DNA of 34,761 bases from Candidatus Acetothermia bacterium (GTDB taxonomy: Bacteria > Bipolaricaulota > Bipolaricaulia > RBG-16-55-9 > DRXL01). Shown here one piece after another: positions 1-7,576 of this stretch. Positions within the stretch are counted from its first letter, which is position 1. Each line of letters starts with the position of its first letter. A program made the translations under genes and the position numbers. The notes beneath the pieces are model-generated. The model worked only from the letters and a program-made list of their open reading frames with translations, had not been told where the DNA came from and ran no database searches. Where the stretch lies: NCBI GenBank assembly GCA_016179105.1, contig JACOSB010000136.1, positions 1 to 34,761 of the forward strand, read 5' to 3'.

Positions 1-85
1 CCAAGGCGCGGTCGTAGTCGGCCCAGTTACGAATTCGGTATACTGACTTCTGGCGCGGACGAGTTGGCTTGTTGGTAGGAGACAT
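1..85 (-). CDS. IS5-family DDE transposase, N-terminal fragment
   Basis: An ATG at 85-83 opens a frame that runs off the left edge after 28 codons. It reads MSPTNKPTRPRQKSVYRIRN and continues with WADYDRAL. The 'YRIRNWxxYxRAL' block is typical of the start of IS5-family transposases, which usually continue into 'RGSLTxW'. The catalytic DDE core lies outside the window. A weak GCAGGT ribosome binding site sits just upstream. Family assignment rests on this short N-terminal motif and on the matching terminal repeat at 117-136. Confidence 0.7.
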   Translation of the reverse strand, partial: MSPTNKPTRPRQKSVYRIRNWADYDRAL

Positions 86-136
86 ACCTGCAAGTTTACC
101 CGAGCCGCGCTACTTCTTTATTCGTGCACCAACGCC
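1..136 (-). mobile_element. IS5-like insertion sequence, one end (truncated by window edge)
   Basis: The outer end appears to be at 136. Read on the minus strand, 136 to 117 gives GGCGTTGGTGCACGAATAAA, which resembles the GG(C/T)nTTGTTGCAC-AATAAA termini common among IS5-family elements. A transposase start follows 31 bp inside, in the expected inward orientation. The second end and the target duplication lie outside the window, so the boundary is inferred. Directly outside the terminus, the reading frame of a surface-protein C-terminus resumes at 137, which supports insertion into that gene. Confidence 0.65.
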
Positions 137-250
137 GATGTCGGATATAAGCCCGTAGCGAACGGAGTGTATCTCTATCAGCTCACGGCGCGCGATCGCG
201 AGGACGGAGAAATCTCTAGCGAGTTGCGCAAGTTGGTAGTCCGACGCTAA
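137..250 (+). pseudogene. Orphan C-terminal tail (NGVYLY sorting-like domain) of an interrupted secreted protein
   Basis: The frame ending at TAA 248-250 reads ...DVGYKPVANGVYLYQLTARD and ends ...SSELRKLVVRR. This matches the C-terminal ends of the proteins encoded at 7577-10498 and 10571-13909: NGVYLY, about 13 residues, then R/KKLxxxR and stop. No usable start or upstream domain remains. The frame enters the IS5-like end at 136 and meets a stop at 44-46. I infer that the IS insertion separated this 3' remnant from its gene. The family resembles FlgD-Ig-like or T9SS-type C-terminal domains. Whether it acts in sorting in this organism is unknown. Confidence 0.6.
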
Positions 251-562
251 AAATTAGTAAACTTCGGCGGTCAAGGCGATCGCATTGTCATACGCGCGCT
301 GGGATTGCGCTTGCAACCTAACCCTTGATTGTCGAAACCGCTCTGTAACACTACAGTCTACCGCGCCACTCCCCCCCAGTGGCTCCTGAGAGAGAGCCCA
401 GTTGAAGCGACGCCGGGCATTAACGCCCGGCCACGCTGCTTTGCGATCTCTTTGATTCGTCAATGCACTCATATGCCTTTGGAAATTGACAATGTGATGA
501 GAGTTAAGCTAGAGTTTGGGCCGACATCTCAAAGCATACGCCAGTGCCTAAAGGAGGAAGCC
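251..562. other. Gene-free leader with a cluster of hairpins
   Basis: No coding region is supported here. Several short inverted repeats lie close together: GCGC 296-299/307-310; CTGTA 343-347/352-356 with a 4-base loop; CCACT 366-370/AGTGG 378-382; GGCTC 381-385/GAGCC 394-398. The last and best is GCCGGGC 412-418/GCCCGGC 425-431, extended by AGCG 406-409/CGCT 434-437 across a symmetrical AC/CA internal loop. It could be a structured 5' leader RNA for the gene at 563, a small RNA on either strand, or a repeated mobile sequence. I do not recognise it as a named riboswitch. Confidence 0.35.
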
Positions 563-3097
563 ATGACGAAGCAACGGATCACTGTAAAGAAACTGATATG
601 GGCGTTCCTATTGAGTACTACTATAGGTAGTTTTCTTTCAGTCCCAGTCGCGTTCGCAGATCCAGTTCAGCTGAATGTCTTAGTCGAGGAACAAGCTTCT
701 GGTTTTCACTTTTCAATCCAGGTAGATCATGTGACTTCCACGCGTGTCGAAATAATCGGGTTAGACGGTAGAACGCTCTTCGATAGCGGATGGATCGCAG
801 GCCCGACCGTGGCTTGGCCTATGATCACCCAGACAGGCCGACCCACTGCAAACGGAGTGTATCTGTATTCAGTCAGCGTTCGGGATCATCAGGGGCGGGA
901 GCGCCGTCAGCTCGGCAAGCTGGTGCTCGTGTACGGACAAGAGCCAGTCTGGAGTGGGGCAACCGTCGGAGATCTTGCGGGCGCTGAACCTGCCGCAGTG
1001 CAGTTCCCCCTCAAAGCAGGAACGAGCTGGAGTCAACGACTGGGAGTAGATCTATCCGACACGTATCGGATCCTACGCCGACCAGCACGAGCGCCGGGCG
1101 GACCTGTCACTAGCTTCGAGCAATTGCTCCTGCTTGGAGCTGATGGAAAGCTTCATATCAAAGAACTGTGCTTAGGAACAGCCTTCGCGCCGGTAACTAC
1201 TCAGAACCCGGACAATCTCACGAGCGAAGGTGACTGCCGCAGCAGTTGGCCGGGACCTGGGGTTGGAGGCGGGACATCGAGCGGTTGGACCGATGACGGC
1301 ACGATCGTGCGACTGTCAACAGCAACAGACAACGTCGGAGTCGGCACCACGAGCCCAGGCTCGAAGTTTACGGTGGCGGGCTCTGAGACGACGACGCACG
1401 GGAAGAATGCGGCTGTCCAGATTACCAACACTGCCACAGGCGGTGCCAATTGGTACTTCAGAGTAGGGGCGACCGGCACCGGGACGCCCGCGGGTGGATT
1501 GAGCATAGCGAATGATCAGTTTTATTGGCCGTTCATCGCGAACACCGGCAACATCGGCATCGGAAAGAATGTCTTCAACCCGGGTTCGACGCTGACAGTG
1601 GCGGGTGTGATCGAATCCACCAGCGGCGGCATTAAGTTCCCTGATGGGACGATCCAAACCACAGCTGCGGGCGGCGGTGGAGGAGGGGCATCCAGTGGCT
1701 GGGTAGATGACGGCACGATCGTACGGCTGGCTACCGCGACAGACAAGGTCGGCGTCGGCACAGCAAACCCAACCGTGCCCCTCCATGTCGTGGGACCCAG
1801 CGTCGGTCAAGTCGGCATACAATTTGATGGCAACGATCATGACTTTGCTAGCATCTATGTGAATGCCCAAGCAACCACTGCTATGCCGGGCTTTGGCTAT
1901 GTGCGGGGAGGAATACTGAAAGCCTCGACGGGAGTCGATGCAGCAGGCAATTGGTTCATTGGCGTTCCATCTTCTTCGTCAGCGCGTTTTCTTGTCACTC
2001 CAGCCGGTAAGGTTGGCATCGGTACTTCTAGCCCCTGTCCCTCTGTCATGCTTCACGTGTTTGCCGGAGCATCAGGATTTGGCTGTACAGGGGCTATTGC
2101 AGCTGTGCTAGGTGAGCATAACGGAGGCGTTGGCGTGGCAGGCATCAGCAGTGGCCTTCAGGGCATTGGCGTGTATGGCGCTACTCTCGGCAGTGGCGTT
2201 GGCGTGTCAGGCTTCAGCTCCGGCGGCTTTGCCGGGGACTTCGATAGTGAGAATACTGGTAACTCCTTCGTCGATGTCTTACGAGTCCAAGGTTTCGTAG
2301 CTGGCCAGTCGGGTGAGCTCCATTTGGGGCTTAACAACAACTTTATGGGGGGTGTGAACTACATCACTACCTGCAACTTTCAATGCTCGGCTTCGCGGGC
2401 ATTGGAAATTGCAGGACCCGGCAATGCACCAGCTGACGTGATTGTCACCGGCAGAGTCAATATCGCTGGTCAGAGCAACTGGGACCTCAATGCAACCGAA
2501 GGCGACTTCAGGGTGGGCGATAGTACCCATCGGTTTAAGCTGGGAGTGGCCCTGGGTGGGGCAGGAGGCGGAGATGTCTGGATGCGTGTCCAAGGAGGAA
2601 CGAACCGACTCTTCCTCTGGGCTTCTGGGGGAACGACCCTCTTCACCAATGATGCAAAGACCGCCGGCGTAAGCGTCGCTGCCGGTGGCGGTTCCTGGAG
2701 TAGCGTGAGCGACCGCAATGCCAAGGCCAACCTTCACTCCGTAGATGGCCGTGCCATCTTAGCCAAGTTGGCCAATATCCCGATCTCCACCTGGAACTAC
2801 AAGAGCCAGGATCCATCGATTCGTCACCTCGGCCCCATGGCGCAAGACTTCTATGCCGCCTTTGGACTGGGTGAAGATGAGAAACATATCACCACGATCG
2901 ATGCGGATGGTATCTCGCTCGTCTCGATCCAAGCACTCTATAAAATGAGCTTGGAAAGGGACAAAGAGATCGAAGAGCTCAGGCAGGAGTTGGATAAGAA
3001 GGGTCAAGAGATCCAAGAGCTGCAACAACAACTACAGCAAGTGCTCCACCAAGTGCAAGAATTGAAGACCACTCAGAAGATAGCGTCGTCGAAGTGA
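563..3097 (+). CDS. Secreted tail-fibre-like surface protein with C-terminal peptidase S74 chaperone domain
   Basis: 844 residues. The ATG at 563 is chosen because AAGGAGGA at 551-558 precedes it and a signal peptide follows at once (basic start, hydrophobic 11-30, VAFA). The frame is open back to 329, but that stretch is the hairpin leader. Residues ~35-145 form a FlgD/T9SS-like Ig module with N97-GVYLY, here at the N-terminus instead of the C-terminus. The middle has two copies of an SSGWxDDGTIVRLxTATD unit, VGVGT-P shaft motifs and a 'GGIKFPDGTIQTTAA' motif like phage tail fibres. Residues ~705-800 match the S74 intramolecular chaperone: SDRNAK with Ser716, and RHLGPMAQDF. This domain normally trimerises and cleaves itself off a fibre. 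Residues ~795-840 form a coiled coil. Likely a trimeric cell-surface or extracellular fibre. Confidence 0.85.
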   Translation: MTKQRITVKKLIWAFLLSTTIGSFLSVPVAFADPVQLNVLVEEQASGFHFSIQVDHVTSTRVEIIGLDGRTLFDSGWIAGPTVAWPMITQTGRPTANGVYLYSVSVRDHQGRERRQLGKLVLVYGQEPVWSGATVGDLAGAEPAAVQFPLKAGTSWSQRLGVDLSDTYRILRRPARAPGGPVTSFEQLLLLGADGKLHIKELCLGTAFAPVTTQNPDNLTSEGDCRSSWPGPGVGGGTSSGWTDDGTIVRLSTATDNVGVGTTSPGSKFTVAGSETTTHGKNAAVQITNTATGGANWYFRVGATGTGTPAGGLSIANDQFYWPFIANTGNIGIGKNVFNPGSTLTVAGVIESTSGGIKFPDGTIQTTAAGGGGGGASSGWVDDGTIVRLATATDKVGVGTANPTVPLHVVGPSVGQVGIQFDGNDHDFASIYVNAQATTAMPGFGYVRGGILKASTGVDAAGNWFIGVPSSSSARFLVTPAGKVGIGTSSPCPSVMLHVFAGASGFGCTGAIAAVLGEHNGGVGVAGISSGLQGIGVYGATLGSGVGVSGFSSGGFAGDFDSENTGNSFVDVLRVQGFVAGQSGELHLGLNNNFMGGVNYITTCNFQCSASRALEIAGPGNAPADVIVTGRVNIAGQSNWDLNATEGDFRVGDSTHRFKLGVALGGAGGGDVWMRVQGGTNRLFLWASGGTTLFTNDAKTAGVSVAAGGGSWSSVSDRNAKANLHSVDGRAILAKLANIPISTWNYKSQDPSIRHLGPMAQDFYAAFGLGEDEKHITTIDADGISLVSIQALYKMSLERDKEIEELRQELDKKGQEIQELQQQLQQVLHQVQELKTTQKIASSK

Positions 3098-3219
3098 GAA
3101 AAATCAAGATGAGGGCCAAGAGCAACTTGGACCCATCGAGGTGCTGGTCATGCTGCGTTGAGACAGTTAAGCAAACTGTGGAGAGCTGAACGCTTACTGG
3201 CTTTGACGCCACCGCGCTC

Positions 3220-4140
3220 GTGCACTACAATGCAGGCGTGAGTGCCATTTTCTCGAACATTCTTTTTCTTGAGGGCATTCCGGATATTCCCGGTGGGGCC
3301 GGGGGATTGTTTCTCATCATCCTCGGGGCCGCGATTCTTTTAAGCATCCTCTTAAAATCACCCCCGTTCAAAGCACTCGCTTCGATCTTCCAAGCCCTGG
3401 CTGTCCGCATTGGAGGCAAGGCCTATCTGGAGCAGCAACGATATGAATTGGATCGAAAGCGTCGCAACGTTCAGATCGAATTGCAAGGAGAGAATTTTAG
3501 GGAAGTGATCGCACAAATCAAAGATAAACTCGGCTCAAACGAATCTCAGAAACGGCTGCCCCAGGGCACGATCACGCTTCTCTTTAGCGATATCGAAGAC
3601 TGGACGCCAATCGCAGAACAGGGCGACGAACAAGCGCATCAACTCTTGCAAGAACATCATCAGATCTTTCGCCGGGCGATTAATCTCCACGAAGGGTGGG
3701 AAGTGAAAAGCTATGGCGACGGCTTCATGATCGCCTTTCCCAGCGCCAAGAAAGCGATCCTCTGTGCCCTTGAGATTCAGAAAGCATTCGCGGAGTTCAA
3801 TCAGACACAAGATCAGCCGCTGCGCGTGCGCATGGGGATTAACAGTGGCGAGCCGATTCAGCAGGGTGACGATTATATAGGGCGTGCCGTCAATGTGGCT
3901 TCTCGTATCCAGAATGAAGCCAACGGCGGACAAACTCTCATTTCAGAGGTCGTCAAAAATCTGGCTGGGCCGATTCAGGGGATTCAGTACATCGACCGCG
4001 GTTTTTTCAAACTGCAAGGCATCGAGGAGAAGCAGCATCTTTTCGAAGTGCTGGCCATTCAATCCCTGGCTCCGGGTCCTCAAGGTGCCTTAAACTCCGG
4101 CGAGGTTGAAAGATCTATTTCTCCCTTGAAAGATAAATAA
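3220..4140 (+). CDS. Membrane-anchored class III adenylate/guanylate cyclase
   Basis: Up to 306 residues from GTG 3220. A second GTG at 3238 is equally plausible, and neither has a clear ribosome binding site. A single hydrophobic segment (LFLIILGAAILLSILL) near the N-terminus anchors it, followed by a charged linker. The cyclase domain covers the C-terminal 190 residues. The first metal Asp is in LFSDIEDWT (codon 3589-3591) and the second in YGDGFMIAF (codon 3718-3720). K-S-Y-G-D carries the substrate-specifying Lys, and DDYIGRAVNVASRI carries the transition-state Asn and Arg. These key residues are present, so it should be active and make cAMP, or less likely cGMP, from ATP/GTP in the cytoplasm. 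No sensor domain beyond the anchor is visible. The next gene starts 54 bp on. Confidence 0.9.
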   Translation: MHYNAGVSAIFSNILFLEGIPDIPGGAGGLFLIILGAAILLSILLKSPPFKALASIFQALAVRIGGKAYLEQQRYELDRKRRNVQIELQGENFREVIAQIKDKLGSNESQKRLPQGTITLLFSDIEDWTPIAEQGDEQAHQLLQEHHQIFRRAINLHEGWEVKSYGDGFMIAFPSAKKAILCALEIQKAFAEFNQTQDQPLRVRMGINSGEPIQQGDDYIGRAVNVASRIQNEANGGQTLISEVVKNLAGPIQGIQYIDRGFFKLQGIEEKQHLFEVLAIQSLAPGPQGALNSGEVERSISPLKDK

Positions 4141-4194
4141 CTAGAGGCACAGCATGCTGTGCTCCTATCGGTGATTAAGGGTAGTGAAAATGTT

Positions 4195-6099
4195 ATGTCC
4201 GTATTGGTTGCGGAAAGCTTGAAGAAAGAGTTTGCGGGCGATGCGCTCTTCAAAGATGTTTCTTTTCAGATAGGGCGGGGCGATCGCGTGGCGCTCATTG
4301 GTCTCAACGGCAGTGGGAAATCTACTCTTCTCAAAATTTTGGCTGAGCTCGAAGAAGCTTCATCCGGTGAGGTTCGGCTCATTGGCTCCGTGCGAGTCGG
4401 CTATCTTTCCCAAGAGCCAGAAATGGAGAGCGACGCAACGCTTCTTGAAGAGATGCTCAAAGCGTTCAACACGCTGCGCGCTCAGGAAGCCGAGTTGCGT
4501 ACACTCGAAAACGAAATGGCTGCGCACGGGTCAGCACCGGAACGTTTGCATCGCTACGATGAGTTGATGGAGCAATTCCGTCACGGAGGTGGCTACGAGT
4601 ACGAGAGCCAGATTCATCAAGTTCTCGCGGGCATGGGATTTTCCCCAGACGACGAAAGGCGCGTGGTCGCACACTTGAGTGGCGGTCAACGCGCACGCGC
4701 AGCGCTGGCGCGGCTTCTGCTGGAAGAGCCTGATCTAATGTTATTGGACGAGCCCACGAATCACTTGGATTTTGCCGCCGTCGAATGGCTCGAAGATTAT
4801 CTGAGCCGCTGGAAAAAATCTTTTATTATCGTCTCACACGATCGTTATTTTTTGGACAAATTGGCTCAGCGCACGCTCGAACTGGACTTCGGCACGCTCC
4901 ACGAATATCCGGGTAATTACACCAAATATCTTTCGTTGCGTGAAGAGTACCGCGAGCGCCAATGGAAGCTCTATGAAGAGCAGCAAGAGTTTATCCAAAA
5001 GTCCGAAGAATTCATTCGCGCGAACTTGAAGAGCGGACCGCATCGAGCCAATCAAGCACAAGCACGCCAAAAACAGTTAGAAAAATTAGTGCGCATCGAG
5101 AAACCCAAGACGGCGAAGAAATTGCATCTGTGGATCGACCCCAAAGAGCAGAGCGGCGAGCGCGTTTTGAAAATTCGCGACCTTGTCGTTGGCTATGGAC
5201 AAAATACTCTTTTTCAATGCTCCAACGTGAATCTCAATCGCGGCGAACGTGCAGCAATCCTCGGTCCGAACGGCTCTGGCAAGACCAGCTTGCTAAAAAT
5301 AATTCTCGAGCAAGTACAGCCACTCTCTGGGCATATCGAACTGGGTCAAGGAGTGCAGTTCGCTTATTTCCGTCAGAGCCAGATGGACGCTGGCGAGGGC
5401 GACAAGACTGTGTTGCAAGCGTTTATCGATGACCAGAGCCAAACTAACGCTGAAGCGCGCAGCTTCTTGGGCCAATTTCTTTTTCACGGCGAAGATGTTT
5501 TCAAGCCCCTTCAGGCGCTCTCCGGCGGTGAACGCAGCCGCGTCGAGCTCGCACGATTGGCTCAATTAGGGGGGAATTTGCTTTTGCTGGATGAGCCGAC
5601 GAATCATCTCGACATTGACTCGCGTGAGATGCTCCAAGATGCGTTGAAAGAATATCCGGGTACGATCCTCTTGGTCTCGCACGACCGTTATCTCATTCAA
5701 GCCTTGGCGACCCAGATTTGGGAGATTCGCGATGGGCAGTTGCGCGTCTATGAGGGCAATTATGAGTACTACAAGCGTAAGCGGGCTGAAGAGATCGGCA
5801 AAGCTCCGTTGCCGAAGCCCAAGCAAGAGCGCGTTCGAGCGCGCCAACAAGCCGACCTAAAAAAACAGCGTGAGAAGGAACGCAAGCGCTTACAAAAATT
5901 GGAGGCCGAGATGGTGCACGCGATCGAGCGCCTTGAGTCTGAAATCATAGCAACGGAGAAAGCGCTCGAAGCAGCGAGCTACGACGGCGATCATCAGAGC
6001 GCTCGCGAATTACATGTGCAGTACGAACAGAAAAAAATTGAACTCGAAAAGACGACAATGCAATGGGCTCAGGTCGCCGAGCAGCTGGCAGCTATCTGA
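4195..6099 (+). CDS. ABC-F family ATPase (translation/ribosome-associated, Uup/YdiF-like)
   Basis: 634 residues from ATG 4195; GTGs at 4159 and 4171 would add 8-12 residues with no better support. Two complete nucleotide-binding domains lie in one chain with no membrane segment. Walker A GLNGSGKST is at ~36 and GPNGSGKTS at ~357. Signature LSGGQRARAALARLL is at ~161 and LSGGERSRVELARL at ~442. Each is followed by the ABC-F hallmark LLLDEPTNHLD. A charged linker joins the domains, and the last ~90 residues form a coiled coil (KKQREKERKRLQKLEAEM onward), as in Uup and YdiF. ABC-F proteins act on ribosomes in translation control, stalling rescue or antibiotic protection. The subgroup cannot be settled by eye. 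It converges with the lipoprotein gene, with 6 bp between stops. Confidence 0.93.
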   Translation: MSVLVAESLKKEFAGDALFKDVSFQIGRGDRVALIGLNGSGKSTLLKILAELEEASSGEVRLIGSVRVGYLSQEPEMESDATLLEEMLKAFNTLRAQEAELRTLENEMAAHGSAPERLHRYDELMEQFRHGGGYEYESQIHQVLAGMGFSPDDERRVVAHLSGGQRARAALARLLLEEPDLMLLDEPTNHLDFAAVEWLEDYLSRWKKSFIIVSHDRYFLDKLAQRTLELDFGTLHEYPGNYTKYLSLREEYRERQWKLYEEQQEFIQKSEEFIRANLKSGPHRANQAQARQKQLEKLVRIEKPKTAKKLHLWIDPKEQSGERVLKIRDLVVGYGQNTLFQCSNVNLNRGERAAILGPNGSGKTSLLKIILEQVQPLSGHIELGQGVQFAYFRQSQMDAGEGDKTVLQAFIDDQSQTNAEARSFLGQFLFHGEDVFKPLQALSGGERSRVELARLAQLGGNLLLLDEPTNHLDIDSREMLQDALKEYPGTILLVSHDRYLIQALATQIWEIRDGQLRVYEGNYEYYKRKRAEEIGKAPLPKPKQERVRARQQADLKKQREKERKRLQKLEAEMVHAIERLESEIIATEKALEAASYDGDHQSARELHVQYEQKKIELEKTTMQWAQVAEQLAAI

Positions 6100-6105
6100 C
6101 TATTT

Positions 6106-6891
6106 TTACTCTAACGGGCGTACGGTGATGTCCCCGACGCCGGCGTGCAAGTGCAGTTTTCCTGAGCCTTGCCCGATCATGCCGTTCACGCTATGGGCAA
6201 TGAATCCCTTGCGACTGAGGTTCATATTCGGAAAACCCTTGATGGTCACATCTCCCATTCCAACTTCAGCGTCGACTGTGAACGAAGCATCAGGTTTTAG
6301 TCTGAGATTTAGGTCTCCGGTGCCGATGTTTGCTTCAATCACAGAGCTGTCGATGTTCTTGAGAATTATGTCGCCCACACCGACATCCGCCGAGAGAGAC
6401 GTTAGTTGGATATGCTCCATCTTCAGGTCGCCGACGCCGAGTTTGACAGTGGTAGCACCTCCTTGATGGTTCGCGACCGAAATCTCTCCCACTCCCTGGT
6501 CAATCCGTACCCCCGTTCCCGCAGGGATTTTCAGAACATAATCGACGGCCCACTTCGTGCTCTGATGCTCCGGATGGACGGAGCGAATCTCGACGCCCGT
6601 AGGAGTTTCTTGAATTTCAACGTGCAGCTGCGAGAGGTCTTCTTGATGTTTGGCTTTTTTGGTGGCCGTCATCTCGATCGCACTCTGGGCGCCGCTCTCG
6701 ATCTTGATCTCGCCCACAGAATTCTCGATCATCAGCGTTTGCTTGCCCACAAAGGGGATTGTCTGTTGCATCGTTTCTGTGTAGCGATAATGGTCATCCC
6801 AATCGAAATTGAGTTCCGAGGAGCATGAGGCTGCGAGCGTCATCAACCCCGCGAGCAGTATCCCGACCAGCACGAGCGATTTTTTCTGCAA
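6106..6891 (-). CDS. DUF4097-like beta-solenoid lipoprotein
   Basis: 261 residues starting at TTG 6891, chosen because AGGAGG lies 8 bp upstream. There is a lipoprotein signal: basic start, hydrophobic 5-20, lipobox LAAS-C with Cys at ~23, so it is probably membrane-anchored outside the cytoplasm. From residue ~55 on, the chain is a ladder of eight short rungs of the form G-x-G-(D/E/K)-(L/I/V)-x-(L/I/V). Examples are SVGEIKI, GVGEISV, GVGDLKM, GVGDIIL, GTGDLNL, GMGDVTI, GSGKLHL and GVGDITV. This is the pattern of DUF4097/putative adhesin beta-solenoids, whose function is poorly known. It lies 12 bp downstream of the small membrane protein gene and is probably cotranscribed with it. Confidence 0.85.
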   Translation of the reverse strand: MQKKSLVLVGILLAGLMTLAASCSSELNFDWDDHYRYTETMQQTIPFVGKQTLMIENSVGEIKIESGAQSAIEMTATKKAKHQEDLSQLHVEIQETPTGVEIRSVHPEHQSTKWAVDYVLKIPAGTGVRIDQGVGEISVANHQGGATTVKLGVGDLKMEHIQLTSLSADVGVGDIILKNIDSSVIEANIGTGDLNLRLKPDASFTVDAEVGMGDVTIKGFPNMNLSRKGFIAHSVNGMIGQGSGKLHLHAGVGDITVRPLE

Positions 6892-6903
6892 AGCAATACC
6901 CTC

Positions 6904-7155
6904 CTATCCGTGTCTTTCCATGTGTATAGCTTGACTTACGGGTTGACTGTTCGTACCAGAGAGGGAACCCCACAGGAACGCGAGCGCGATGGCGAGAATC
7001 GCGACCAAAAATGGGTTCACTTTCGTGCGATGCTCGTTCGTAGGATAAACAGGCGCTCGATCGGAGAGCGTGCTCATACGGCTCATAGACGAACGCGCCC
7101 AGGCTTGGTCTCGTCGTGCGGATAATCGTTCTTCGATGCTTGTTCCGTATCTCAT
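6904..7155 (-). CDS. Small single-pass membrane protein, unknown function
   Basis: 83 residues from ATG 7155, with a strong AGGAGG ribosome binding site 6 bp upstream. The first ~47 residues are hydrophilic and Arg-rich. One hydrophobic helix (VNPFLVAILAIALAFLWGSL) follows at ~47-66, and then a short polar tail. The charge pattern suggests an Arg-rich cytoplasmic N-terminus. It precedes the DUF4097-like lipoprotein with a 12-bp gap, so the two probably form an operon and may act together at the envelope. I recognise no family. An anti-sigma or regulatory role would be speculation, because no zinc-binding or kinase-like motif is visible. Confidence 0.7.
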   Translation of the reverse strand: MRYGTSIEERLSARRDQAWARSSMSRMSTLSDRAPVYPTNEHRTKVNPFLVAILAIALAFLWGSLSGTNSQPVSQAIHMERHG

Positions 7156-7234
7156 AGTTGCCTCCTTCTCGGTCAGTAGATGACAAAATTTTTGTAAAGG
7201 TTCATCGCTGAAGTTTTATCTGACTTCATATGCA

Positions 7235-7274
7235 AAAAATGAGAAGCGGGGCGACGCCTCATCGCCCGCGCTTC
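7235..7274 (-). terminator. Rho-independent terminator (minus direction)
   Basis: The arms GAAGCGGGGCGA (7243-7254) and TCGCCC-G-CGCTTC (7262-7274) pair over 12 bp with one bulged base. Read on the minus strand, the stem is followed directly by TCATTTTTTGC. It would stop transcripts arriving from the 7577-10498 side before the small membrane protein gene. Confidence 0.7.
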
Positions 7275-7391
7275 TGCACCCGTGTCAATCAACCGCCATG
7301 TCCCTTCTCGGCCAGCCGCCGGTATGTTCCCCTTTCCCGCAGAACTACTGAGATTTGCACCGTAGGAATCATTTCATTTGATTGAGACATT

Positions 7392-7500
7392 CTACATAAG
7401 GTTTGAGAGATTCCGATAAAAGTACCATTCGATGAGCTGCTCTTTGGCTAGAGCGCGACCCCGATCAGTGATCAGAATTTTTGAGAGCGTTATGAGGGGT
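7392..7500 (-). pseudogene. Relic of a BTAD/SARP-type winged-helix DNA-binding domain
   Basis: On the minus strand this reads ITLSKILITDRGRALAKEQL and then IEWYFYRNLSNLM, ending at a stop. It aligns with the N-terminal DNA-binding domain of the regulator at 14247-17639 (KTLLKILITHRGHPLSKDQL, then IEWIWPEL). The shared positions are KILIT-RG--L-K-QLIEW. DNA similarity is also visible (TGATCAGAATTTTT in both). The preceding recognition-domain residues and everything after the helix are missing, and a terminator-like hairpin lies where the gene should begin. I read it as a decayed fragment of a second regulator gene, not a working small gene. Confidence 0.6.
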
Positions 7501-7515
7501 TGGGCATAGAAGAAC

Positions 7516-7549
7516 AAGGCCCCAAAGTTCGCTCGAACTTTAGGGCCTT
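7516..7549 (-). terminator. Likely terminator downstream of the 7577-10498 gene
   Basis: This is a long inverted repeat: AAGGCCCCAAAGTTCG (7516-7531) against CGAACTTTAGGGCCTT (7534-7549), with one mismatch. It lies 28 bp after the stop codon of the minus-strand giant gene. The following minus-strand bases, TGTTCTTCT, are U-rich but not a clean run. The symmetric stem could serve both directions. Confidence 0.6.
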
Positions 7550-7576
7550 CAGTCGCTGAACAGTTATAATCCGCCA

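Noticed and set aside
329..562. Coding extension of the S74 protein into the hairpin leader
   Set aside because: AAGGAGGA plus a signal peptide at 563 define the start; the upstream residues have no secretion signal or family similarity.
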